Shown: piece by piece, positions 25,773-33,509 of the stretch
Position numbering within the stretch: the stretch's first letter is position 1
Layout of the letters: every line of letters begins with the position of its first letter
From: Bacillota bacterium
Lineage (GTDB): Bacteria; Bacillota; Clostridia; Clostridiales; Clostridiaceae
Direction of reading: 5' to 3'
Assembly (NCBI GenBank): GCA_023435985.1
Contig: JAEZKY010000059.1
Coordinates: forward strand, 1 to 37,288
DNA length: 37,288 nucleotides
Notes under the pieces: model-generated
What the model was told of the DNA's origin: nothing
Database searches by the model: none
What the model saw: only the letters and a program-made list of their open reading frames with translations
Position numbers and translations under genes: made by a program

Positions 25773-26456
25773 TTATGCATACGTATCAATCAAGTTCGAA
25801 AAATTAGTACTACTGGTATTACTAATAGTACTACTTGCATTTTTAACAATTTCTTTTGATTTATCACTTAAATAATAAGTACTATCATTTTTTAGATTTG
25901 TAGCTATTTTTTTTATTTCATAGAAAAATCCATTTCTATCTTTATTATTATTAATAAATTCATTAAAATTTCCTTTTGAAACTGCCTGATTACATTTATC
26001 CTCATCCAATTTAAGTTCACCTTTTCCATCAATTGTAATACCCAAATCTGATAATGATGAAGATTGAGCATTAATACTTTTCTCCATACTCTTTTTCAAA
26101 TTCTTAAGACCACTATCGTTATAACTGTTATTATCATTAACAATAGCATTATAAGCTTGTATAAATTTTTTTACCGACTTTGTAAATGAACTAGTAACTT
26201 TTGTATCTGTAGATGAACTTGAATCAGAACTAGTATTCGTAGTAGAAGCTACAGAACTAATGCTTACTCCCAAGGTTGTACTTGTTTTTGATCTTGCTTC
26301 TTTATACATTTTACTTATAATTTTAATTAAATCTTCTGAATCACTTTCTGTACTAGATAAGTACTTTGATAATTCAGATGATATTTTCACTTGATTTGAA
26401 CTTGTTGTTGATGTATATGTATTATTTGCTATACTTGAAGAACTTACGCTACTCAT
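25773..26456 (-). CDS. Small FliD-C-like protein, Ser/Thr-rich
   Basis: A 227-residue protein that resembles only the C-terminal part of the filament cap FliD, which is normally 450-800 residues. After a Ser/Thr-rich N-terminal third, the FliD-like part reads SVKKFIQAYNAIVNDN, LKKSMEKSINAQSSSLSDLGITIDGKGELKLDEDKCNQAVSKGNFNEF, matching the FliD pattern of a LGIT.D..G.L.LDE core. The usual FliD N-terminal domain is missing, and there is no sign of frameshift or broken flanks. No cleavable signal peptide is present, so export by the type III system is likely. A sigma-28-type promoter lies 34 nt upstream of the ATG. It could be a minor cap, a hook-associated protein or a decayed paralogue. Confidence 0.75.
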   Translation of the reverse strand: MSSVSSSSIANNTYTSTTSSNQVKISSELSKYLSSTESDSEDLIKIISKMYKEARSKTSTTLGVSISSVASTTNTSSDSSSSTDTKVTSSFTKSVKKFIQAYNAIVNDNNSYNDSGLKNLKKSMEKSINAQSSSLSDLGITIDGKGELKLDEDKCNQAVSKGNFNEFINNNKDRNGFFYEIKKIATNLKNDSTYYLSDKSKEIVKNASSTISNTSSTNFSNLIDTYA

Positions 26457-26489
26457 AATCTTCCCCCCTAAAAATTCATTTATATTTTA

Positions 26490-26516
26490 TTATCGTAGAA
26501 ATTTTTTAATAGTTTA
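26490..26516 (-). promoter_or_regulatory. Putative sigma-28 promoter of the FliD-like gene
   Basis: TAAACTAT (from 26516) is followed after 11 bp by TACGATAA (ending 26490), giving TAAA-N16-ACGATAA. That is 6 of 7 in the -10 element with canonical spacing. It lies 34 bp from the ATG. Confidence 0.6.
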
Positions 26517-26607
26517 CCACTTATTTATTTGTGATTATATATTTTAGAAATACATTTCAATCCAATTTAATAACCTATCTTTATTATTTATTTTAGCATG
26601 CAATTTT

Positions 26608-27591
26608 CTATTTGTTTAAGACTGTATCTAAAATCATTCTATAATCAACATTATTAAGTTCTGCATACATTCTCTTTTTTTTATCCAATTCAAGAATATA
26701 TTTGTTATTATGATAATCATAATCTACTAATTCAAAGAAAAATTCTTGAAGTTCTTTAAACATTTCATAATCCACATTGTCTTCCTCTCCTCCAAGAGCA
26801 TAAAATTTAACCATGTAAATATACATATTATATATAGTAAATGTAATTTCTTCCTTGTAATTTTCATAAGCATTAAGTTCTTTGAATTTCTTAACCAAGC
26901 ATCTTAATGCTTCCATTTTATCTCTTATCTGAATTACTGCATGTAAATCACTTGTAATTGAGGTGGCATTGTTAGTATAGTAATACAGAACAAGATCAGA
27001 AGCATAAACCTTTTTTAAATACAACATTACAATCGGCATGAAGTCAACATCTTCAAACGTTATTTTTTCCCTAAACCTTATGTTATTATCAATTAGTATA
27101 CTTCTCTTAATAATCTTACTCCATACAAATCCCGGGTATGCCACAAGACGGCGTCTTTTCTCAATATCTAATTCTCCCCAGGTTTCCTTAGTTGTTGATA
27201 ATGCCATCTTCTTAACACTTTTATTATCAAAACCGCAGTCAACCATATCATAATCGTCTAGCTTGGCTAATTTGTATAATTCCTCATACATTATTTCTTC
27301 TATATAATCATCACTATCAACAAAACCTATATATTCACCTCTTGCTATATTCATACCTTCATTTCTAGCGCCACCAGGTTTCTTATTTTCTTTTAAATCT
27401 ATAAAAATTATTTTTTGTGGATATTTTTGCTTATACTCTTCTAAAATATAACTACTTTCATCTGTAGAACAATCATTAACTAATATTATTTCAATTTCCT
27501 CTAACGTTTGATTTACAATAGAATCTAAACATCTACGTAAATATCTTTTACTATTATATATCGGTACAATTACAGATACTTTAATCTTCAT
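26608..27591 (-). CDS. Family 2 glycosyltransferase
   Basis: A 327-residue GT-A glycosyltransferase of the large GT2 family. The N-terminus VSVIVPIYNSKRYLRRCLDSIVNQTLEEIEIILVNDCSTDES is standard, GGARNEGMNIARGEY follows, and the metal-binding motif is DSD at 92-94. Length and C-terminal part resemble capsule and teichuronic-acid sugar transferases. The sugar cannot be read from sequence. It lies just after the flagellin terminator and before the FliD-like gene, so flagellar glycan transfer is likely. The ribosome site is weak (AAGGAAAG, 12 nt). Its promoter is not clear. Confidence 0.88.
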   Translation of the reverse strand: MKIKVSVIVPIYNSKRYLRRCLDSIVNQTLEEIEIILVNDCSTDESSYILEEYKQKYPQKIIFIDLKENKKPGGARNEGMNIARGEYIGFVDSDDYIEEIMYEELYKLAKLDDYDMVDCGFDNKSVKKMALSTTKETWGELDIEKRRRLVAYPGFVWSKIIKRSILIDNNIRFREKITFEDVDFMPIVMLYLKKVYASDLVLYYYTNNATSITSDLHAVIQIRDKMEALRCLVKKFKELNAYENYKEEITFTIYNMYIYMVKFYALGGEEDNVDYEMFKELQEFFFELVDYDYHNNKYILELDKKKRMYAELNNVDYRMILDTVLNK

Positions 27592-27636
27592 ATAATCACT
27601 ATTCTTTCCTTAAAATCATGTAATTTCCTGTTTGAT

Positions 27637-27665
27637 AAAAAAAAGGATCTGCATCTACAAATCCT
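27637..27665 (-). terminator. Intrinsic terminator of the flagellin gene
   Basis: On the minus strand AGGATTTG pairs with CAGATCCT around the loop TAGATG (8 bp with one G-U pair), followed by eight T. It starts 44 nt after the flagellin stop and is a textbook terminator. It makes the flagellin transcript separate from the GT2 gene downstream. Confidence 0.85.
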
Positions 27666-27708
27666 ATCTTTCAATTTATTTCTGTTTCTACTACTAATAA
27701 TATACAAT

Positions 27709-28572
27709 CTATAAACTACTAATTAATAAATTTACACAATCTTGAGGCAATTGATTACTCTGTGACATTAACGAGATTCCAGCTTTCACCATAACCTCAG
27801 AGGATGAATACTTCTCCATTTCTGAAGATATATCAGAATCCTCTAGATCACTTTGCGCTGCCTGCAATGTATCATTCATATCGTCGTAACTATTTAGTGT
27901 ATCATCTAAATTGGTTTCTATTGCACCATACTTACTTCTTATTAAATCTACTTGTTTTGTTGCTGCATCAACTTGATCTAGGTAACTATCTATATTGGGA
28001 TTTGCTCCTGAAACATCTATATTATCAATATTTAATCCTTTTGTTGTTACATGATAAAATGGAATTTCCATAAATTCATCTGCTTGAACCCCAACAGTAG
28101 ATTTAATTGTGGATGTGTTTGTATCAATTGCTCCTGTTGTTCCCTCATTCGGATCATCAGGAAGAGATAATTTTATTCCATTAAATGATGTATTATTAGC
28201 TAAATCATTAATAGAATTTTTCACACCTTCTATTTCCTTTTGAATATCTGCACGATCACTTTCACTTATACTTCCATTTCCTGCTTGCACTACTAGCTGT
28301 TTGAGCCTACTCATATTATTATTCATCTCTTGATATGCCCCATCAAAAGTTTGAATCATTGAATTAGCATCCTGTACACCATCTTTAGCTGCTTGACGGC
28401 TTTGTATATTAATTTTAAGTTTATCAGATTCAACAATTTTACTAGGATTATCTTTAGCTGAATTAAGCTTTTTCCCCGAACTTATATTCCCTAAACTTTT
28501 ATCACCGCTAGTTACTGCATTTTTATAATTCTTAAGTATTGACAGCGAATACATATTATACATTAATCGCAT
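27709..28572 (-). CDS. Divergent small flagellin
   Basis: A 287-residue flagellin-family protein. The N-terminal D0/D1 helices are divergent: MRLMYNMYSLSILKNYKNAV, then LGNISSGKKLNSAKDNPSKIVESDKLK in place of the usual RLSSGLRINRAGDDAAGLAI, then QDANSMIQTFDGAYQEMNNNMSRLKQLVVQAGNGSISESDRADIQKEI, which is the typical flagellin core. The C-terminal helix SEVMVKAGISLMSQSNQLPQDCVNLLISSL matches the flagellin end but with a Cys. The short middle (about 140-190) has a Ser/Thr-rich loop, TTGAIDTNTSTIKST, a likely O-glycan site. ATG with perfect AAAGGAGG. It has its own sigma-28-like promoter and terminator and lies in the glycosylation island. It could be a minor flagellin; no other is in the window. 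Confidence 0.85.
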   Translation of the reverse strand: MRLMYNMYSLSILKNYKNAVTSGDKSLGNISSGKKLNSAKDNPSKIVESDKLKINIQSRQAAKDGVQDANSMIQTFDGAYQEMNNNMSRLKQLVVQAGNGSISESDRADIQKEIEGVKNSINDLANNTSFNGIKLSLPDDPNEGTTGAIDTNTSTIKSTVGVQADEFMEIPFYHVTTKGLNIDNIDVSGANPNIDSYLDQVDAATKQVDLIRSKYGAIETNLDDTLNSYDDMNDTLQAAQSDLEDSDISSEMEKYSSSEVMVKAGISLMSQSNQLPQDCVNLLISSL

Positions 28573-28691
28573 CTAATTTCCTCCTTTTAATCTGCTTTCA
28601 TTAACAAATTTCTCTTATAATACTTTCAAGATACCGTAAAACTCTGTTTTAATCATCTTAATTTAATAATCTTCACATAAACTTATTTTTA

Positions 28692-28718
28692 TTTTCGTAG
28701 TTATATATTAAAACTTTA
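28692..28718 (-). promoter_or_regulatory. Putative sigma-28 promoter of the flagellin gene
   Basis: A perfect TAAAGTTT -35 (from 28718) is followed after 11 bp by TACGAAAA (ending 28692), compared with GCCGATAA. Spacing is canonical and the -35 is exact, but the -10 is weak. It leaves a leader of over 100 nt, a length common for flagellin mRNAs. Confidence 0.45.
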
Positions 28719-28731
28719 GCTGAAATTATAC

Positions 28732-29763
28732 CTATCTACTTTCATTCTCAGGTATTGCCCAGTGTAAAGCCATTTGGTTATAATTCTCTGCTTCTTCCTT
28801 ATTTCCTACAATCTCATAACATTCGCTCAAACGTTTTAATGGATAATCACCACTATAATGAATATTTAAATAACTTTCTGTTTCAAAAGCCGAATTATAA
28901 TACCATATTATAGCTTCATCATAATCTTTCAATCCATAATAATATTCTCCAAGCTCATAACAAAGTTCTGAACATGGTTTATCAGCAATCCCTTTTAAAC
29001 ATATTTTCATAAAATTATAATTATCCTTATTTAAGCGGTATCCTTTAGCCATTACACATAAGGCATACTTTACTTCATCATCGGACCTTTTTGAATCATA
29101 TAGAACTTCATTAAAATATCCAAGAGCCAATGTAAAATCTGAAGCAGCGCCTGAAATGTACAATTCTTTTGCGTACATGCTTAAAAGCCTAGAAGATAAT
29201 CTGTCACCTTTTCTTATTATTGATAAAAAAGTTTTGAAATCTCTATCTGAATGATTTGATTCAGGTTTATGTATTATTTCTATATCACTATCATAAATTA
29301 CAGGTTCAACCCTTATAGTCTCATGTATTGCGTCAATCCAATTAAATCTTCTTAACCTTTTAAACAATTTAGGTCGATATTCTGTGTTAAAATTATATGT
29401 TGTCCCATGTTCTAATTGATTAGTATATTTCATCTGAACAATTTCTACTTCTTCTAATAATACCTGCTTAATTTTCATAAACTTTTTATGATTTTCTTCA
29501 TCGAGAATTTCATCAGCATCAGCCGTATAAATATAATCCTTAGTTGCTTTTGAAAAAGCAAAATTCCTAGCTGCTGAAAAATCATCTACCCATTTGAAAT
29601 TAAATACTTTATCAGTATATTTTAAAGCCACCTTCTTAGTATTATCTGTAGAGCCTGTGTCTACAATAATTATTTCATCTCCGATTCCTTTAAGACTATC
29701 TAGACATCTAGATAGGAAAGCTTCCTCATTTTTCACAATTAGACATATACTTATTGTTATCAT
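28732..29763 (-). CDS. GT2 glycosyltransferase with C-terminal TPR-like region
   Basis: A 343-residue protein. Residues 1 to about 200 are a GT2 domain with ISICLIVKNEEAFLSRCLDSL, DEIIIVDTGSTDNT, FSAARNFAFSKATKDYIYTADADEIL (metal-binding DADE at 82-85) and RLRRFNWIDAIHE. From about 200 to the end, repeated helical pairs with Tyr, Leu and Ala (for example CYELGEYYYGLKDYDEAIIWYYNSA) look like TPR units, probably for protein contacts. I start it at the ATG at 29763, because GAGGCGGG precedes it at normal distance; the ATG five codons earlier lacks one. It lies between the GlfT-like transferase and flagellin, so the acceptor may be flagellin or its glycan. Confidence 0.88.
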   Translation of the reverse strand: MITISICLIVKNEEAFLSRCLDSLKGIGDEIIIVDTGSTDNTKKVALKYTDKVFNFKWVDDFSAARNFAFSKATKDYIYTADADEILDEENHKKFMKIKQVLLEEVEIVQMKYTNQLEHGTTYNFNTEYRPKLFKRLRRFNWIDAIHETIRVEPVIYDSDIEIIHKPESNHSDRDFKTFLSIIRKGDRLSSRLLSMYAKELYISGAASDFTLALGYFNEVLYDSKRSDDEVKYALCVMAKGYRLNKDNYNFMKICLKGIADKPCSELCYELGEYYYGLKDYDEAIIWYYNSAFETESYLNIHYSGDYPLKRLSECYEIVGNKEEAENYNQMALHWAIPENESR

Positions 29764-29888
29764 ACTATCCCGCCTCATTCACTTCACAGTTTATGCCCCT
29801 TAGGTATCCTATGGACAGTTTTCAATTAACATTCATTGTTGGTATATCCATATCATTTCTAATAGTTTTTTATTCATATATGCATCTA

Positions 29889-31178
29889 TTATTTAATATC
29901 TTTTAAGATACCGTTTCTTATTTTCTCTGCCATATGTAAAAATAAAGGCTGTTGAGCATATATGAAAGCTTCTTTACTATAGTTATAGTTAATAACTCTT
30001 AAAACATCATCTTTTGTTGCTAAAATATTTTCATATATATCTATATATATAGTTTGTAAACTAAGATCATTTAAAGTAAATATATAATCACATATTGTAA
30101 AATAAATATCTGATTTCTCTATTATATTTATTCGCTCAGCCTTAGGATTTATAATTTTTATTTTTTCAAACAAATCTTGTCCATATCCTTCGTAACCGTC
30201 ATCCTTTATATAGACTCTGCTTTTTCCTCTTACTAAGCCTGCTAATTTTTCATCACTTAACTCTAATTTAAATATCTTATCTTCTGTTGCTTTCCCTAGC
30301 ACTTGATGCAGTGCATCATCATAAGCATACATTATTGTTTTCATTCTGTTTTTTTCTCCTTTATAAAGAGCCTCATAAACCGTATTAAATATTGAACCCA
30401 AAAACATTCTTGTCATTTCCTCTAATTTTTCTACAGGTGTATATTTGATAAAAAACAAAATCCAATTTCTCCATGCATAATAAGTAGGAAAAGTATTTTC
30501 ACTTTCTTTTTTAGCTCCCATTGCGTGTAGCACCTTTGATCTTCCATAAGATGCAACCTTATATCCTGATAAATTGCAAAGATATCCCCATTCTGTATCA
30601 TCCCAATAAAGAAAATTTTCTTCAGGCATAACACCTATTTCTTTTACAACAGAACTTCTAACCATAAGTGAACAAGCTGCTACACTATCTGAATAAACTA
30701 CTTCCGGCATATTTCCATCTTCTATATAATTTAAATACTTTGATTCAACACAGTAATCCTTAAAATCAATGTTTATTCCAAACTGCTGAACTAAATCTGG
30801 ATTATTCATATGATAAACCTTTGAGCCAACCATGCCCACATCATTGTTGGTTTCTAAGAAGTTATATAACTCACCTATAGCCTCTTCATCAACTAAAACA
30901 TCGTTATCAAGGCACATTAAGTATTTATAGCCCTTTTTAAGTGCTATTCTAAGTCCAGCATTAAAACCTCCAGAACCTCCTAAATTCTCCTTATTCACAA
31001 TAAGATTAAGTTTATCTCCATATTTTTTTTGTATCATTTCCGCAGAATCATCTACTGATGCATTATCAACGACATATAAATCAAAATCTTGCATTTTAGA
31101 CTCTATAACTGATTGTATACACTGCAAAACATAATCTCTTTTATTATAATTACAAATTACTATCCCTATTGATTTCAT
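29889..31178 (-). CDS. GT2 glycosyltransferase, GlfT/rhamnosyltransferase type
   Basis: A 429-residue family 2 glycosyltransferase of the COG1216 type. The N-terminus IGIVICNYNKRDYVLQCIQSVIES is followed by VDNASVDDS, NLGGSGGFNAGL at 65-76 and the metal-binding CLDNDV (DND at 91-93). This GGxGGFN style occurs in galactofuranosyl and rhamnosyl transferases. Since glf (UDP-Galf synthesis) lies in the same island, a galactofuranosyltransferase is a reasonable inference, but donor and acceptor are unproven. The C-terminal third (about 330-429) is unlike other GT2 proteins I know. ATG with AGAGAGGGG upstream. Confidence 0.85.
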   Translation of the reverse strand: MKSIGIVICNYNKRDYVLQCIQSVIESKMQDFDLYVVDNASVDDSAEMIQKKYGDKLNLIVNKENLGGSGGFNAGLRIALKKGYKYLMCLDNDVLVDEEAIGELYNFLETNNDVGMVGSKVYHMNNPDLVQQFGINIDFKDYCVESKYLNYIEDGNMPEVVYSDSVAACSLMVRSSVVKEIGVMPEENFLYWDDTEWGYLCNLSGYKVASYGRSKVLHAMGAKKESENTFPTYYAWRNWILFFIKYTPVEKLEEMTRMFLGSIFNTVYEALYKGEKNRMKTIMYAYDDALHQVLGKATEDKIFKLELSDEKLAGLVRGKSRVYIKDDGYEGYGQDLFEKIKIINPKAERINIIEKSDIYFTICDYIFTLNDLSLQTIYIDIYENILATKDDVLRVINYNYSKEAFIYAQQPLFLHMAEKIRNGILKDIK

Positions 31179-31257
31179 AAAATCCCCTCTCTTTTTCCGT
31201 TTCTAACTACTATTTTATACTAGAAATATTATAGACTAAATGAAATTTCCTTCATTT

Positions 31258-32481
31258 TTATAGTTTATCAAGAAGCTCTTTGAATTCCATATGTTCAGCA
31301 CCTTCTATAAAGGCTCCCTTACTACAATTTATAAATTTAACATGGGAATTCATTCTTATTAATCTTTCTATTTTAAACTTAAATCTAATATATCCTTGAG
31401 CTGTTTTAACCTTTTTCCCATCTACACCTTTAATCGTCCTAACCTTATTTTTATTTGCATCGTCATCTTTAATTCCATAAGTTGTCTCAAAAGTTTTCGT
31501 ATGTGATCTATTATCAATATAAGCTAAATCTTGTCCTAAAAAAATAATCTTTTTAGCTCCACACTTAACTGCTATATCAATTGCAGGTATTGCTACAGTT
31601 TCTTCATCGGATATCTTAAACTTATCATTTTCACTAACATTAAATATATATTTAGGACCTTTATAATTGTTTACTGCCCACCTTGACGCTTTCGCTGAAA
31701 AACATAGTGGTATATCTTCATTTTCATAGCCTATCAATTGATTTTTTACGATTTCACGACCATCTAATAATACAATTGCATCCGGACGTATTCCTTTTTT
31801 CATTAGGCCTGAAAGTGAACTTCCAACACTTATAACATTAAACTTTTCTCTATTTTCACTAAGCAAATCCAATTCATCATCTAAAGATGGTCCAGCTGAA
31901 GTTATTATATATGGCTTAGATGAATCCTTATATAAATCAATAAATTCATTTATCAAATTATAATTCTGCTTAATATTAAACTCATAATTTTCTTTACTTA
32001 ATATCTTTAATTCTTGATTATTTTCTTCAGACTGTTTCATTAAAGAATAATTATCTATTAAATTATATAAAGCTTCATTGGTATCCTTTATGGTTTCCAA
32101 AGACGGTCTATGTATTAATATATCCCCTGCTTCACCAATGGATTCTGAAAGTAACTTATAAAAACTTTTTTCATCACTGCCAATTATCTTTACATCTCTA
32201 TATTCAAATACCTTTTTATTTAACTCTTTACAGCATTTAATCAAATCCATATTATATTCAAAAACATATACCATAGAATCAGAGCTTACTTCTTCCGCAA
32301 TTACATCTATATGATATCCTAAACCTAAGCCATATACTGCTATAACTTTACTGCTTAACATATCACTATTAGCCTCAATAAACATTTTTGCTTCTTTAAT
32401 TGGATCATATTTACTATGAATATATTTATTATCATATTTCATTGTTAACAATCCAATTTTCGTTTTTTCAATTTGTATCAT
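31258..32481 (-). CDS. Maf-type flagellin nonulosonate transferase (DUF115)
   Basis: A 407-residue motility accessory factor. These proteins attach pseudaminic or legionaminic acid to Ser/Thr of flagellin. The central MAF/DUF115 domain shows KPYIITSAGPSLDDELDLL (GPSLDDE at 197-203), RPDAIVLLDGREIV and VKCGAKKIIFLGQDLAYIDNRSHT. An N-terminal Rossmann-like part (VIAVYGLGLGYHIDVIAEE) is present. Length is shorter than the 600-residue Campylobacter Maf proteins. It lies in one direction with pseI and pseG, supporting transfer of pseudaminic acid to the flagellin at 27709-28572. In-vivo acceptor residues are unknown. Confidence 0.9.
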   Translation of the reverse strand: MIQIEKTKIGLLTMKYDNKYIHSKYDPIKEAKMFIEANSDMLSSKVIAVYGLGLGYHIDVIAEEVSSDSMVYVFEYNMDLIKCCKELNKKVFEYRDVKIIGSDEKSFYKLLSESIGEAGDILIHRPSLETIKDTNEALYNLIDNYSLMKQSEENNQELKILSKENYEFNIKQNYNLINEFIDLYKDSSKPYIITSAGPSLDDELDLLSENREKFNVISVGSSLSGLMKKGIRPDAIVLLDGREIVKNQLIGYENEDIPLCFSAKASRWAVNNYKGPKYIFNVSENDKFKISDEETVAIPAIDIAVKCGAKKIIFLGQDLAYIDNRSHTKTFETTYGIKDDDANKNKVRTIKGVDGKKVKTAQGYIRFKFKIERLIRMNSHVKFINCSKGAFIEGAEHMEFKELLDKL

Positions 32482-32511
32482 TTAATTAACTCCCTTTTAA
32501 AGCAAAACCTT

Positions 32512-33492
32512 CTATATTTGATCCACGCAGAATCCACCAATAATAATCTTATTGCCTGAACTCCTATTATTTCTTTTGTCACTTATAATCATAGTTAAAG
32601 TATGCTCACCATCTACCAAATCACTTAAATTAATTGTGTTATTATAATAGCCGTCAGTTTTCATATATAAATCAACATTAAATGTATAATTATCAAGCTG
32701 GCATTCTAATATTCCCGAATCTTTTGTAAATAAATTCATCATACTTAAATACTTTCCCTGAAATTTAAATACCACCCCGTCTCCAACTGAACTGTTTATT
32801 GCTCCATTATCGAATTTATTGTTTAACTTAAAATTCTGTTCCGCCCAATTTCCATAATATACTATTCTCTCATCATCATAAGGAATTATAGTCGGGCTTT
32901 TAAAAATGCAGTTTGTGATAGTACTTTCATCTATTTTTATATGTAAGTTATCTATATCAATATTTTCTAAGTTTTCTTTTATAATTTTAAAGTATAAATC
33001 ATGTCCATTATCATTTGGATGAAGATTATCAATACATATATCATTCCATACAAACTCTCTTTTACCTATCTTTTTCCACACTGAATTCTGAATATCTATG
33101 ACTGGTATATCATAATAGTACGCTATTTTCTTATGTATACTTGTACAACTATCTGCTAAACCTGTCGGACAATCTATTATGATTATTTTTTTAGTTATCT
33201 TAGCACATTCTCTAATCAAACCTTCAAAATATTTACTTGAATCGACTGAATTATATATTCTATCATTTACTGCAAACTCAACAAATATTATATCTGGCTT
33301 AAACTCCCCTAAATCTCTTTTTAATCTAAATAATCCAAATTGAGATGCTGTTCCACCAGACCCCAAATTTTTAATAACTACATTTTGTTTTTTTTCGTTT
33401 AAATATTCTTCTAGCTTATATGCATAAGAATTCTTGTACCTACTCGCTCCTGCTCCTTCTGTTATAGATCCTCCTATTATTGCTATTTTCAT
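32512..33492 (-). CDS. SGNH/GDSL esterase-like protein with C-terminal beta domain
   Basis: A 326-residue protein. An SGNH hydrolase domain (about 1-185) has block I GGSITEG with catalytic Ser 9, block II around GSGG at 44-47, block III FAVND (A instead of G, Asn 76), and block V DNLHPND with Asp 155 and His 158, so the catalytic set is intact. The rest (about 190-326) is rich in beta strands (DGVVFKFQGKYLSMMNLF, LVDGEHTLTMIISD), like a jelly-roll carbohydrate-binding part. No signal peptide. It lies between pseG and the Maf gene, so it may remove or move acyl groups on the pseudaminic acid or a glycan. ATG with AAGGAG upstream. The substrate is inference. Confidence 0.85.
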   Translation of the reverse strand: MKIAIIGGSITEGAGASRYKNSYAYKLEEYLNEKKQNVVIKNLGSGGTASQFGLFRLKRDLGEFKPDIIFVEFAVNDRIYNSVDSSKYFEGLIRECAKITKKIIIIDCPTGLADSCTSIHKKIAYYYDIPVIDIQNSVWKKIGKREFVWNDICIDNLHPNDNGHDLYFKIIKENLENIDIDNLHIKIDESTITNCIFKSPTIIPYDDERIVYYGNWAEQNFKLNNKFDNGAINSSVGDGVVFKFQGKYLSMMNLFTKDSGILECQLDNYTFNVDLYMKTDGYYNNTINLSDLVDGEHTLTMIISDKRNNRSSGNKIIIGGFCVDQI

Positions 33493-33509
33493 TTTGCATT
33501 TCTCCTTAC

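Noticed and set aside
27558..27583. TAAA-N15-CCGATAT sigma-28-like sequence at the start of the GT2 gene
   Set aside because: It lies in codons for the conserved VIVPIYNS segment, which forces much of the sequence. Spacing is 15 and not 16, and it is inside the gene it would have to precede.
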